From the NCBI GenBank assembly GCA_003439945.1, contig QVRM01005628.1, forward strand, positions 1 through 64,000: a DNA stretch of 64,000 nt, given 5' to 3'. Below are positions 33,610 to 44,955 of the stretch, one piece after another. The DNA comes from Dermanyssus gallinae. Lineage: Eukaryota > Arthropoda > Arachnida > Mesostigmata > Dermanyssidae. Below the pieces are notes generated by a model. It did not search any database. It saw only the letters and a list, made by a program, of their open reading frames with translations, and had not been told where the DNA came from. Position 1 is the first letter of the stretch, and the number at the start of each line of letters is the position of its first letter. The translations under genes were made by a program, and so were the position numbers.

Positions 33610-34765
33610 CCAGGGTGAAAAGAGGATACCCTTATTGTTATACCTAAAGGGAAGGGCATAGAAACAGATAGATCTTAAGGTCGCCTTTGACCTTGCGCTG
33701 AGAAACATAATTATGGAGAAGTTAGGTTTGGAAGGAGTTCCGAATCAGCGGTTGAAAATTTCGGGGGCTATCCTTAGGGAGAGCATAGTATGCATCGACA
33801 ACGGTATAAAGATTGTGGGAACAGTGAAGCAAACTGCAGGCGTGGCTCAAGAAGACGAACTTCGCCCGTTGCTTTTTTCGGTATTATTGGGAGGGCTACC
33901 TAACCGGGTGAGACAATGGTGGATTCGAGAGTGGGCAAGTACTTTTATGTATGCAGATGACATTGCATTCTGTGGTAGGATTCCATTTAGGGCTAAACAG
34001 GGACTGGCAAAGATAATTGATTATCTGGACGAGATTGGGCTTAGCATAAACTGGCAAAAGACAGTAGCAGTTAAGTTTCGACGAGGGAGTTGGTTAGCAA
34101 AAATGAACGTTCTTCGAGCTAGGGGCAATGTAGTAAAACTTGTGAATAAATTTACTTATCTGGGTGTCACTATAACGTCGAATGATAGTTTTCGAAGACA
34201 CATAGAACGCAGAGTGGGAAAAGCAATCCAAGCAAAACTGCAGTTACTAGATAGAGCCAGATTTTTCTTTATGAAACGGATTTTGGGGTTAGCCAATTAT
34301 TGTAGGAATAGAGTAGTTCATATATTAGAGGGAGAAAGTTTAATGACACAGGAATTACAAGGTTGATGGGGTATACCTAGGACGAGAGCGTTTGAGGCTT
34401 ATACTATGAAGTGGACGGAAAATGGAAGGGCATCGATTGAGGAATATATACTACGGTAGCGATGACAAGCACGGCCTGGCGAGCAGCCAGGTATAAGGGC
34501 AGACATTTAACTACGGCGTTTGCAGCCCACGGGTTTCGTCGCGTATTATGCAGCACGGAAGAATTCCACGATCCTCAGGAGTGTTACAGGTGCACGAGGT
34601 GCTCTGGCCAGTGCGATGGATGCTACGCCGCGCCATGTCCTGCAGTTCAGTCAATAGCTGAACTAGCAAGATCAGAGAAGACCCAATGACGTGAAGGAAG
34701 CACTAGTTGTGTCTGATGCATATGTTTATAGTTTTATTTAACCTGGGGGGTGAATAAACCATAAT
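33610..34765 (+). mobile_element. Family A fragment with two internal deletions
   Basis: Starts LIVIPKGKG (about 33630), then jumps to DLKVAFDLALRN (about 33675) with roughly 120 residues missing. It continues through QTAGVAQEDELRPLLFSV, MYADDIAF (about 33950), VKFRRGSWLAK and FTYLGVTIT. A second deletion joins GKAIQAKLQLLDRA to RFFFMKRILGLA, losing about 50 residues. The end is AAHGFRRVLC and CYRCTRCSGQCDGCYAAPC. The 3' UTR ends GGTGAATAAA at 34749-34758. The frame 33713-34366 is open for 217 residues. Confidence 0.78.
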
Positions 34766-34879
34766 TAAAATTGCTCTAGGGGAAAACCAGTCTGGCCACG
34801 GTAAGCACCAAAATGATAACAAGGCAGTGCCAATCAGCGGACTATCTATCGGTAGGCGCAGAAACGGTTTTTAACTTTT

Positions 34880-35735
34880 CAAGGCAAATGCCAATATCAA
34901 CCCACACACCGTTAAATTGCTGAAAAATAAGAATGGTAGAGCGGGCCAGACCTTCTACGTCCAAGTTATCGACATAGATTATGATAATCTATTCGATAGA
35001 GAGATATGGGCGGATGGAACTAGTGTGACAGAGTACATCGGTAGGACAACTCCAAACACTGTTCAGAACTCGTACCTAGCCTTCAACTATTTCAAGAATG
35101 TCGAACGCTCCAACCGTACTACAGAGGGGGCGGTGTACTTATTCTCATTCGCCGCGGTTTGTTATGTATCGAAGTGGATCTATCCAATTACACATCGGAG
35201 ATCGTTGCGGCCGATCTCCACATGTGCGACACTAAAGTTCGTCTCATTGCTGCATATAACTCTCTAACAGGTAAATCAACCACTCGAGTCGAAAGGATGT
35301 CAACTCTAACCGAAGAATTGACAAATTTGGTTAACGTGGACTGCACTGTCTTAATATGGGGACATGAACTTGCGCTCCATTTAATGGGATACATATCGGA
35401 ACAGGCGATACCGTCTCAATAGAGGACCTGATGCTAGATTTCTGCGCTGCAGAAGGATTCAGGCAGTTCGTTGACAAATCATCGAGGCTCGGCTCCATAC
35501 TGAACGTTGTTTTGTGCAAAGACGATGCAGTCAGTCAAGTTGTAGTATCCCCGGGCTTAAATATATAATTCCATGAGGAGTTGAAGCTAATACGCTGATG
35601 ATGTGAAACTTTACAGTCGATCCCGCGTTGTAGAGGGCAGATGCCGTCTTCAGAAAACGTGAGACGCTTTTAAGGACTGGGCAGACGCCCTTGATTTGGA
35701 CCTGTCCATCCATAAAAGTGGTGTCCTGCATTTCG
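34880..35735 (+). mobile_element. CR1/jockey-type non-LTR fragment, endonuclease joined to RT
   Basis: Differs from family A and R1. Endonuclease signs: VQVIDIDYDNLFDREIW, RSNRTTEGAVYLF, SEIVAADLHMCDTKVRLIAAYN, VDCTVLIWGHE (in place of ILIGDFN), then in a second frame MLDFCAAEGFRQFVDKSSRL and VVVSPGL. Immediately afterwards (about 35590) comes an RT palm piece YADDVKLYS followed by DAFKDWADALDLDLSIHKS. Most of the RT is missing between, so an internal deletion is likely. The family A copy at 35740 begins directly after. Confidence 0.6.
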
Positions 35736-35739
35736 AATA

Positions 35740-37800
35740 TAACAATTCAATTTATTTCACACTTTATCGTGTCATTATACCTAGTTATGTCCTATAAGCT
35801 GACATTTGGTGAGTATACACATATGTACATTTAGATTTCTACTTATAAAATACATATGTTCATATACCAACATTGTCAGGATGATAAAACGTTCAATTCT
35901 GTAAGTTGGGTTAATGACCTAATTTGATTACAATTTCCTACATGATATCTATCACACACGTTTCGACAGTATTTGCAGACACAGGTTTGTTCAGGTTCGT
36001 GATAATCTTGCGTCATGCACGTCAAATGGTGGAAGCCGTACACGGGAAACCTGGTGACCAAATGACGATTCGTTATGTTTGTCCTCTTCCAGCTCGAGTC
36101 AGTCATTGCTGGTGTTGTGATGATTTGTGGGTCGATCTCCAGTCGCTTCGATCTCTGTTTTTCGGCGAAGGTACAGTAGGCTGAGGTTACTGGGAGATTA
36201 AATTTTTCGCGTATGTCTTCTACAAACGATGGCGTATTGGTCAACAAATAGACCAATCGGTTTCTCGATGTCGTGTGCAGCCCGAGCACCATTTTCAGAA
36301 GTGCAGGTTTCACTCTACCCAAGGTTGTCAAGTCACACACAGTTAGTTTCTCCCAGACGATCTGGATTACATAGGTGGCTGTCGGTGCGATCTTCAGGTA
36401 GAATAAGCTCACGGCCGTAGCAACTGCAAGTTTCTGTGGGGATTCGATCATCAGGGCCACGATCGCCTTCCGAGCTCGTTCCTCGATATGAGCTAAGAAT
36501 GACTTACCCGTCGTTGTTAATGTGAGGCCGAGGAACGTAAAGGAGTTTACTGTTTTCAAGCTTTGTCCGTCAAGGCGGAATGAGTCGCTACCTGCCAGCC
36601 TTTCACCTTTTCTGAACTTCATTGCCTCGGTTTTTGTCATGTTAATTTGAAGTCCTACAGTCGCAACATAATTATGCAGAGTTATCAACGCTTGTTGTAG
36701 GTGAAATCTACTCGGGCTGTACATAACGAGGTCATCTGCGTACATGATTACCTTCACGTGGCGGTGTCGCTGCTTAATGTGTGAGAGGAGGTCATTGACG
36801 AGGACAGCGCAGAACAGTGGGCTTAGGTTGTCGCCTTGAGCGAAACCTGTTGTCTGCTCTACTCCATTTCTGTCAGCTACTTCATCATCAATAGATACCT
36901 GGTTCTTCTGTAGGATATCTTTCAGTAGCCCCAGGATATTGTGTGTCACACCATGCTGTGAGAGTTTGGAAAGTACAATGCATCTTGAGCCGGAATTAAA
37001 TGCTGCTTTAAAGTCGACAAAGACAGCAAAGAGATGTCGCCTTGCACTCCTTAGTGTTTTCTCGATGTCATCTAGGAGTATCGCGCACGCCGACATCGTA
37101 GATTTACCGCACCGAAAACCGTGTTGTTCTTCTGGTAGGGCATTACGTCTTTCCAAAAATGCCATGAGACGTCGGGTGAGGATGCTGGACAACAGTTTGT
37201 AGGTGCAGGACTTCTTCGCTATCCCTCTCCAGGACTTGGGCTCTGTTGGATCTCCCTTTCCTTTTGAGATAACGACCATAGTGCATTCTCTCCAAGCTTC
37301 TGAAATTTTTCCGCTGGACACGCACGCATTGCACAAGGCAATCTAACAACGTACAAACGTTATGGCTTCTTTAATGTGTTCATTGAAAATCCCGTCTGGA
37401 CCATATGCTTTCCGGTTGGGTAACCTGAAGATGGCCTCTGTGACTTCGGCAACCGTGAACTCACAATGAAGATCTACGATGTCTTCGAGGTCGTTTGGCA
37501 GCCCACAGGAGTAGTACGGCACCTCGACAGGAGCCGTGTCGCATGAGCTCAGGATCCCCCTAAAGTGTGCCTGGAGCCTCTCCGGGTCAACGGGACAGCT
37601 TGGTCTAGCAGGTCTTGAGAATCGTAGCCAAACGTGTGGGGTTTGGGTAGCTTCGTCAAGAAGCTTCGCCTACTGCCTCTCCTCGAACTTTAGTTTTGCG
37701 TTCTTCAAGCAGTCCTTATAAAATTCTTGACTTGGGCGACAGACGACTCGGGACATAGCTGTAGTCGGCTTAGCTCCCTTACCTACAGAGAGAGATGCTT
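35740..37800 (-). mobile_element. 5'-truncated family A element, long RT
   Basis: Minus strand: linker SQEFYKDCLKNAKLKFEERQ (about 37770), AHFRGILSSCD, FTVAEVTEAIFRLPNRKAYG with PDGIFNEHIKEA (about 37380-37440), then a nearly intact RT and C-terminus (next entry). The 3' UTR runs to about 35745, ending GTGAAATAAATTGAATT. No clear target-site duplication found at the 37800 side. Confidence 0.82.
35876..37336 (-). CDS. Family A reverse transcriptase and C-terminus, 486-residue open frame
   Basis: Longest intact RT frame of this family here. Motifs in order: VVISKGKGDP, SWRGIAKKS, EQHGFRCGKSTMSA, FAVFVDFKAAFNSGSR (second Asp changed to Asn), QTTGFAQGDNLSPL, VIMYADDLVMYS (catalytic YADD, about 36720), TKTEAMKFRKGERLAG, FTFLGLTLTTTG, LGLHTTSRNRLVYLL, YGFHHLTC, and the C-terminal CVCKYCRNVCDRYHVGNC. 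A stop just upstream (near 37340) separates it from the finger domain. The RT of family A copies reverse-transcribes the element RNA at nicked target DNA; the AFD-to-AFN change would impair metal binding. Confidence 0.8.
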   Translation of the reverse strand: MCNACVSSGKISEAWRECTMVVISKGKGDPTEPKSWRGIAKKSCTYKLLSSILTRRLMAFLERRNALPEEQHGFRCGKSTMSACAILLDDIEKTLRSARRHLFAVFVDFKAAFNSGSRCIVLSKLSQHGVTHNILGLLKDILQKNQVSIDDEVADRNGVEQTTGFAQGDNLSPLFCAVLVNDLLSHIKQRHRHVKVIMYADDLVMYSPSRFHLQQALITLHNYVATVGLQINMTKTEAMKFRKGERLAGSDSFRLDGQSLKTVNSFTFLGLTLTTTGKSFLAHIEERARKAIVALMIESPQKLAVATAVSLFYLKIAPTATYVIQIVWEKLTVCDLTTLGRVKPALLKMVLGLHTTSRNRLVYLLTNTPSFVEDIREKFNLPVTSAYCTFAEKQRSKRLEIDPQIITTPAMTDSSWKRTNITNRHLVTRFPVYGFHHLTCMTQDYHEPEQTCVCKYCRNVCDRYHVGNCNQIRSLTQLTELNVLSS

Positions 37801-39239
37801 TGCCGCAGAACATTCAGGGTTCCACCAAGTTAAAAGCGAAACAGATCTCTACATGCATTTGAGGCGAACACATTAATAAGAAGGGTTCTTGCGCGGCTCC
37901 TGAATAAACAGTCGTTAGCCCAACATCCAAAATCCTGTAAGACGTCCCAGAGAGCTGTATTGCGGCTAGAGGTAGGGCAAACGCTGAAAACCCACACTGG
38001 AAGGTAAAGGGCAAAGCACCGCCTTCTGGCTACCAGTAAGCTTCTTCACAAACGCAATGTTTGACTCTGCCTCGGCAAGCCGTACAACAACAAATGCCAG
38101 AGTTATTATTGACGAATATTTAAGTAAATGTTATGAATTATACTAATAGTAAATGATATATTGTTTGTAAGCTGAAGGAACAACTTGAGTATGAAGCACT
38201 CCGTCTAAGTAAATTATATGTAGATACTGCTAGGTTACGGTAATTAACATCAATCAATGAGTAAACATGAAAAAAGCTAAAACTATTCAGGATGACCGCT
38301 TATCTTAAATAGTAGTTTTGCAATCAAGCACGTTGTTGGTTTGCGCGCGCGACACGCATTTGACATCCTTTAACCTCTGGGAATAAATGTCAGGGTATGT
38401 GCATCCGCCGTTTTAGAGCGAACAGCTTGATTCCAAATGATATTACAGGTACAAGTTTGGTAGGCGGTAGTTGCTTAGGAAATTTGGAAACCTCGACAGT
38501 GCTCCAGCAAAATTGTCTTGCCATGCCTTACCACCGTAACAGGTAAACCTTGGGCAGATTAAGTTTAACTTTGCAGCTGGGCTGCTCAAAAAAAATTGAC
38601 AGCCTGGAAGATATACCGTTTTGTCGTCACGCGGTGGGTACAGGATGAGTTCTCCGGTGTTAGACAGACAGTCTAATTTAGATTTGCTGGGCGTAGAGGT
38701 TAGTGTTTACCTAATACGTCTGTAGAGTCAGTACTCTAAACTGATTATATCAACGGAATTTGGCTAAGGCGAAAGCACCCCCTTTAGACATTCACCAAAT
38801 AGCATCTAGTGGGCTCTCGAATAGTATTAGATCAAGTAACCTAGGATACATGTGCATAAAACTATTCAAATATAAGTGAAATAAATGTGATGATAAAGTA
38901 AACCGTGTTCAACATTTAGAAGCTACAGGACCACTAGTGTCAATAGTAAAGCGGTCGTTCTTATATGCCAAATATATAATTAGAAAAAATCACGTTAATA
39001 AGGCAAATAACGAACCGACATGGAAGATCAAACGCGAGTGCTTAAATGTAGAGACAAAAAAGGAGCAAGAACCTGCATAGATCCGTCGTATAGATAACTT
39101 AAAACCCAATCCATTGGTACTCACACTTGTAACAGAAGCTTGCAAGGTGTAACCGCATCTAGTAATCGGTCGATGCGGCTCATCATTTGTTGTAGAACCT
39201 AAAACTGTGTCTGAAGCGGTCTCAATAAATATTTTACTG
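37801..39239. other. Spacer, no gene supported
   Basis: Mixed AT-rich sequence. A minus frame at 38014-37814 has no recognised domain. Nothing else stands out. Confidence 0.4.
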
Positions 39240-39480
39240 AAAAGTTCCTATTTACTGGAATTCCGGAAAATACTCTACGGCTCTCGCACGCCATATTGCA
39301 AGAAAATCATGTTGTGCTGAACGGCGGAACCCTGAACATGATAACACAAACCACTGAAGTAAGTGGAGGCGACAATCACAACTCACTGTTGTTTTGAGTG
39401 CTTGTAAGGAAATTTGTCTACGAAGTCAAACGCAAAAATGTCATATGCAAGCTAATACGAGAAGGCACAACGACCTTCTC
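39240..39480 (+). pseudogene. Family A RT relic
   Basis: The plus frame near 39258 reads TGIPENTLRLSHAILQENHV, then QTTEVSGGDNHNSLLF, a stop, and VLVRKF. This matches the family A stretch LGVPRNILGVLAAIMQENKI...QTTGVAQGDNLSPLLF. Only about 70 residues survive. The boundaries are uncertain. Confidence 0.5.
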
Positions 39481-40209
39481 TTGCTCTCTTCCTATGTACC
39501 TGCTGTAGAAACATTGTTTCTGTATTTATTCATTCACTTTGTGTAAAGTGACTTGAACTCAAATCTGCAGTTTTTTTTAAGCAGATCGCTTTAAAGCGCA
39601 CGTGTCAAGTGTCTATCATCCTGTTAGTATTAAAAGCCTCGTCTGCCAAGTTGATATTATGACTGATCTAACTAAAAAAAACATGATTTAATCGTTGCCA
39701 ACGGAACTGTAGAAAGAATATAGTCAAATTACACGGGTGTACCAATACTGATTATTAAATACTTGTTCACTGCACAACATAGTTACGAACTATACGGCGA
39801 CGCCGCTCCTTTTCGTCATTCCACCCGGCTAAACGTACATTCAACGTGTTACGCTCAGGCTGTTAGCACAGAGCCGTTGCGCCGCCTGAACTGAGGCTCA
39901 CAAAGAACATACCGCAACATTGTGAATATATCCAATACATTGCCTGCCCGCTTCCAGTCACTACGCTTAGGCGGTACCACTACCTCGGACGGTACGTCGT
40001 CGTTGGCACTACGTCATCGAACGCCCCGCCGGGCTAAGGGGTCACCAGACACACGTAACATCAAACGCTGGGCGAGTCAATTAAGTGAAAAATGGCGTGC
40101 ATTATTTTGTATACAAAGACAGCATATTCTTAGTTATTTTTTTTCTGTTTAAGCAGTGGAGTTACAAGTTCCATTTTTACTTAAATTGAGTCTAATATAC
40201 ACTTCCACG
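39481..40209. other. Spacer, no gene supported
   Basis: AT-rich. The plus frame at 39922-40152 has no recognisable domain. Confidence 0.4.
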
Positions 40210-40500
40210 CTTTTGTCGAGGTCATTATGTAGCTAACCACCTCCCTGATGGAGTGGCCCCTCACGGCCGTTAAGCCCGTGCACCTTGCTTTCTAAAGAGA
40301 CTGCAGTGTGGGACAGTGGGTTCCACGCCGTCCGCCTTCAGAAATTCGCATAGAACACAGGTGTTACTGATAGCCTTTCTTCTTTTCACCATGTAGGTCT
40401 CTAGGAACTTGGTCATGACACTTTGGTACGGCAGGCTCTATATGTCACCGTCCACCGCATTTAGCAACTCTCTCTACGCTCACGCCTTGCTTTTAGTGAT
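40210..40500 (-). pseudogene. R1 ORF2 C-terminal relic
   Basis: Minus strand: MTKFLETYMVKRRKAISNTC leading into CVLCEFLKADGVEPTVPHC (the finger His displaced). A downstream region (40240-40300) resembles the R1 stretch at 33420-33490 (ACGGCCGTTAAGCCCGTGCA against ACGACCGTTAGGTCCGTGCA). Decayed R1 copy. Confidence 0.55.
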
Positions 40501-41049
40501 GGGTCCTCGCGGCCTCGTTCGGGCGGACTTGAACTCAACTAGTTAAAAGTTTGGATTTCTTCTAACCAGTACGAATTAACCCTTCGATTTATTCTACCCA
40601 GTGTAAATCTACCCTTTAGCTTCTTCTGTCCAATACATACTAACTAGGAATTGCTTCCGCGGTCCCTCCATTCCACCAGTACTTAGGTGAGCGGTTGGCA
40701 TTTGCCCCGTTGCAAAGTCTCCCCCTCAGGTGAACACTTGACCTGACCCTTTATCCCTTACAACTAAGCTCTGTTTGGAGCCCGTCCATCATATCGTGAT
40801 GTTTACCTACGCATCGGATATATAGTCGCTCCTCCGCCTGGTGACTGCTATATTTGGCTCAGATAACAAACAGAGGCCAGCGCCCCGCTTGCATGCCGTA
40901 ATCTCGAGCATATAATGCGCAATTCTACAGCGGTTGAGGTTCCCTTGGATGAGGTTAGGCATCCTCGGCGGATTTAGCATCCTACCCTACGATCGTCCAG
41001 TCGCCTTCGGGGCCGCGAACAACCGCCTTGCCTTTCCCCTTGAGTCTTT

Positions 41050-41640
41050 TCCTTATTTTTCCTTTGTTTTGTTTTTCACTCTCGCGTTCTCTCCCTCTGG
41101 TACTTTCTTCGATCCCTTTTTAGAGCCCCTGTTTAATTCGGTACCTTCCCTATGGGACTCCCTGAGGGGGTAGGCCATGATGTCTGCGCGATGCCCACCT
41201 ACCCCGCAAACGTGGCACCTCGGTGCCTTTGCTTTGTAAGCCTTAATCATTTAATCCGGGCTGCCACATCAAGCGCAGACCTTGCTCACAGCCTTGGTCT
41301 TTTTGCAGTCTAGAGCTTTGTCGTCCGGTTTCTGGTATTAAACGTAGCTATAGATTCTCAGCCACCTGCATCACTTCGACTCTAGTTTTAGATTTAGGCC
41401 TGGAAGTGGCCTTTACCGACAAGCGGGGGGTATAAGTGTCGTCCCGCATCCTGGGCTCCCGGACACAAAAAGCTTTGTAATACGGAGCGTTGCAACAAAT
41501 CTGTTCATTGCTGCGTGCATGATGAACCGTTGCAGCCTACAACACTGACGGAGTTCCCGCAACCATACGGTCAAGGCTCGACCACTGAAGCGTCCAATTC
41601 CAGGAAGGCACAGAGCCATAGCCAAAACTGCCTAAAGTCG
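41050..41640 (-). pseudogene. R1 ORF1 zinc-knuckle relic
   Basis: Minus strand near 41190-41280: a broken first knuckle (VCA, stop, CGSP), then RCHVCGVGGHRADIMAYP, which matches the second R1 knuckle CxxCxxxGHxxxxxxC with the last Cys read as Tyr. A further open frame (41625-41413) may be the preceding Gag part. It lies less than 1 kb upstream of the R1 C-terminal relic, implying that most of ORF2 has been deleted. Confidence 0.45.
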
Positions 41641-41934
41641 GGCTAACTCGTTCCGGCTGAAACAATAGGGCTTATGGTCATGGTCAATATTATGCGTGCC
41701 GTCTGTGTTGTGGCTTTGTCTTAAAGAAACTGATTGTTTCTGGACGGTTTACCAATGTGGATGTCAACGATGGATCGTTTGATTTCATGACGGTTTATTT
41801 TAAGAAATCAGAGTGGGACGTATCTCGTGTTTTACAGATCTAGCGGGTTCCTGTTTGACCTGCATACTTCACTATCAGTTTACTGAAGGCCCATATGCTG
41901 TTAAATATGGTGTGGTTTTACTAAATACAATCAC

Positions 41935-42130
41935 TAAGGGTACGCGCTGCTCCTCCTGGTTGGACAACCCAGTATTGTGTGATGTTCTTGATCTTATTGC
42001 TGCAGTGGGACAATGGCTTTTCTAATTCTGCATACATACGTCCGGAAGTTCCGTGCCCTGCCAGGACCTGGGTGCTAGAGAGACTGAGTTCCTCCCCTGG
42101 CCGGTCTAATCAGTTATGCCTTGCATTAGT
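41935..42130 (-). pseudogene. R1 ORF2 C-terminal relic, second copy
   Basis: Minus strand: LSLSSTQVLAGHGTSGRMYA, LEKPLSHCSNKIKNITQYW. It aligns with LTFHTTQVLTGHGDFQ...YLFRIGKAP...C..CGNRLEDTPEH of the copy at 19190-19830. Heavily mutated. Confidence 0.5.
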
Positions 42131-42372
42131 GTAGGGAAATTGATGTTTGAAGCCACTGCCGTTAAATTATCCTATTTCTTTCGGCAATTATTTATTGTCC
42201 CGACGGTGTTTATTTGAACGTATTTTACTCTGAATTCAGTGGCGGCGAGTCCTAAATAGTTAGTACGTACTACTTCTATTGCCTTCCAATGCATTAAAAA
42301 GGGTGGCATACTCTGGTTCTGTACTTAGTCATTTCCCGCTGACACAAGATTATGTTATTCGCAATTATTTGT

Positions 42373-42880
42373 TAAAGTATGTATAATATTGTAATGAAGT
42401 TGACCACAGCGTGGCAACAGAACTGCCAGTCACGGAGACGCCGATGGTTGATTACGTCAGTAGACCAATCAAACACCCAAGTCGATGTGAAACACAACGA
42501 CCTACGCCGCCGATAACTGACGACGTCAGTAAGCCAATCAAGCATCAAATCCAACATGCAGCGTGACGATTAAGGAGACCACTAGGCTGCGTGCTGGTGA
42601 CAATAGGGCACGTGCACCACCGCCGACCATTCAGCGACGTCAAAGATTCGAGTCATCTTGTTAACATTATTACTATACGAACGCTACGGCGACCGCTTGA
42701 CCAAATAAATAGCCCGGGGGAGAGATGTCAGTAACGCATTCTCCGTCCGGTAACTTTGCGAGCCAGATCTTACGCTGTGTGTTCTTACTCATTGCCCTGA
42801 GTCTCTCGTGTTGTAGTAACCGCTTTGCTTAGCCTGCATCCCCTAGCTAACTTAGCGTAATCATTAATTAAGCATCATAC
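42373..42880 (+). promoter_or_regulatory. Candidate solo LTR or promoter-like block
   Basis: GC-richer island in AT-rich DNA. It has two diverged copies of a 69-bp unit, each with ACGTCAGTA followed by CCAATCA (ACGTCAG at 42454 and 42523), a third ACGTCA near 42634, and a TATA/poly(A)-like AAATAAATAG at about 42702-42711 followed by a GC-rich start-like stretch. CRE-like plus CCAAT elements and a single TATA-like box are typical of LTR U3/R regions or cellular promoters. Orientation and boundaries are inferred. Confidence 0.35.
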
Positions 42881-42884
42881 ATTA

Positions 42885-42987
42885 ATGTAATCATTAATTA
42901 CAAAACAACGAACTATGGTGTTACATATTGTAAAGTAGTTACAATATGTAACACCATAGTTCGTTGTTTTGTAATTAATGATTACAT
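42885..42987. repeat. Perfect 49-bp inverted repeat, 5-base loop
   Basis: Arms 42885-42933 and 42939-42987 are exact reverse complements over all 49 bases, separated by AGTAG. A T-run follows (42988-42997). The outer part ATGTAATCATTAATTA also resembles 42857-42871, just upstream. It could be a MITE, a hairpin RNA gene, or a fold-back cloning/assembly artefact. Confidence 0.9.
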
Positions 42988-42997
42988 GTTTTTTTTT

Positions 42998-44400
42998 GCA
43001 TGAGACCAAATAATTAATATATATATAATAATAATATACTGAAGTTATTTAAAGTGTACTGAGTAAATTTCTTGTTTGTCTTACTGAGGCCTTATGGACC
43101 TCAGTTCCATTATGATGAACCCTAATTAGAAACTGCAATCCAGAGCGGTTTGTGTACGCACAATTGTATTTTGAACTAATAAAAGGTATTCAAATATTTT
43201 GTGAACATTCGTTCAAATAATCTTAGTAGACACACACTATCGTAAAAAAAAACAGGATAGATAGTGTAAATAACATGTTTTTCTAATCAATAGTCAAGAC
43301 ACAGAGCACTAGAAAAACTAGCTACAGAAACGTCTAAATAAGTAATTAGATATTGTAAATAAAATTAATGAACCGCGGTAAAAACGCAAACTGACTGTGT
43401 TTTTATTAAACCTAGTTGCGGGATAGTTAAAAAGCTTACGTTCTATTATCATCATCATCATATAGGATCACCAAACATATTGGCACTTACCATTAAACAC
43501 TTGACGCATTAAGTTACGCCGAGACTGAAGCGCTCTGCCAGGAGAAGGCCGTTATCTTTCTCAAAGGCGAGCCTTTTCAATGGGCTCAACGTTTTCGGTC
43601 AGAGAGCCAAGGAGATGAGCCGATTTAAGTTTGGATTACTCTGAAAGAGAATAACTGCTCTCCTAAACGTGTACGAAGTATCAAGTATATGCCTGCGTGG
43701 CCCTTGTGAAAAGATTACTGCACTGTAATTTCAGCTAGTAAGTCGGTTTTTATCTCCGATTAATAAAACTGTTTTCTTATTGTGAAAGGTGCAGTGGCGT
43801 CGTCTGCCGTCTGTTTTCTTCAAGGTTTATTGGGCAGCATTTCTCTTTGGGCCAGAGCCAAGAGTCACCTTCACGATTGTTACTGTAAATGCAAGTACTA
43901 TGTCTAGCGCAATCTAATAAGAATCTCTGGCTATAAAAGCTTCTTCTAGCCATCCTAAACGTGTGCTTACGTCGTCTCGCTATTGATTAAAATGCTTTTT
44001 ATATTTAATTGTTTTTTTTTATAAGAAAAAGAAAATATACACAACCGCTCCTAAATTGTTTAGCGTTTGCATGAGTAGTAGTAGTAGTAGTAGTAGTAAC
44101 AATTCCGGATGGGAAGTGCTAGATATCGTTGTATGGCCGCAATGGTTCCTCGTAGTAGGGTATATCGTGTAAGGGCTTTTGCTTTGAATAAGTGCAATCC
44201 CCTTTTGGCCCCGGTGCGGGCAGTTAATGACTCGGGCACCTTGCCGAAAAGACGAGTGGTAAGAGGTTCGCTATAGCCTTTAATGCGTGAAAGAAGTGCT
44301 GGACCCCTGATGACACGTCGACAAGCTACCGAAGCGGTGCCTTGTGGTTTCGTTCCGTTTATGAGGTTGCAAACTTAAAGGATACAGTCTAAGTTTAGCA
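42998..44400. other. AT-rich spacer with (TAG)n
   Basis: A trinucleotide run AGT lies at 44074-44098. About 90 codons are open on the minus strand from about 44370 to 44105, but no domain is recognised. Confidence 0.4.
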
Positions 44401-44439
44401 AGTTAGACTTAAGTACTTTTATATAGTTTGACCTGCTTA

Positions 44440-44670
44440 ACTTGGTTGACCGCGATGCCGAGCCGAGTGCTCCAATATTTAAGATCGGGGGTTCGAGAGC
44501 GTCTGACACTGACTAAACCTACTAAACAAACATTTAGCCAATTTAAAGTCGCCGGCATATGGTTGGTCGCAAAGTCCGCCAGGCCCTCGGCCTGCGTGAT
44601 GCCCCGCCCCGGCGGTGCGCTTCCATCGATCATTATCATTATAGATCATCATATACTCATCCATCTATCT
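44440..44670 (+). repeat. Candidate tRNA-derived SINE
   Basis: B-box-like GGTTCGAGAGC at 44490-44500 with a weak A-box-like block about 33 bases upstream (TGCCGAGCCGAG). A GC-rich body and an ATCATT-type simple tail follow (about 44630-44670). It lies in the presumed intron or 5' region just before the CD36-like exon. Confidence 0.35.
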
Positions 44671-44768
44671 CATACGCTACATATTTATTGCCGTAAAGCT
44701 AAATATCTACCGACATTGACCATTTGCTTGGGGTTTCTAAATTCCAGTTGCTGTAGTTGTTTTCATAG

Positions 44769-44955
44769 CTGCGGACATCGGTTTATTATTAAACGGCCTG
44801 GACCTTTAGTTGTAAATTCTACAATCGGAAAGATATTTGTCAAGCCTCCAATTTACTCGTATCAATCGCTCTACGTATTCAACTTGACCAATCATAAAGA
44901 CTTTGTGGCTGGAAAACTACCTATTTTGCATGAGATCGGTTCTTATGTGTACAGG
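44769..44955 (+). CDS. CD36/SCARB-family scavenger receptor exon (N-terminal ectodomain)
   Basis: In frame: KRPGPLVVNSTIGKIFVKPP, then YVFNLTNHKDFVAGKLPILH and EIGSYVYR. This is the CD36-family signature (RPGS...W..PP, FNxTNxxxFxxGxxPxxxExGPYVYR). The exon ends at a strong donor (ACAG|GTAAG, 44955/44956). The best acceptor is TTGTTTTCATAG at 44757-44768; an alternative at 44747 would add a few residues. Family role: two-pass membrane receptors for lipoproteins, lipids and apoptotic cells (croquemort, emp, SNMP-type in arthropods). The first transmembrane exon was not found upstream. Family assignment is secure; orthology is not. Confidence 0.75.

Noticed and set aside
35728..37870. Target-site duplication around the family A copy at 35740-37800 (TGCATTT at both sides)
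   Set aside because: Only 7 bases match and positions do not sit at the inferred ends.
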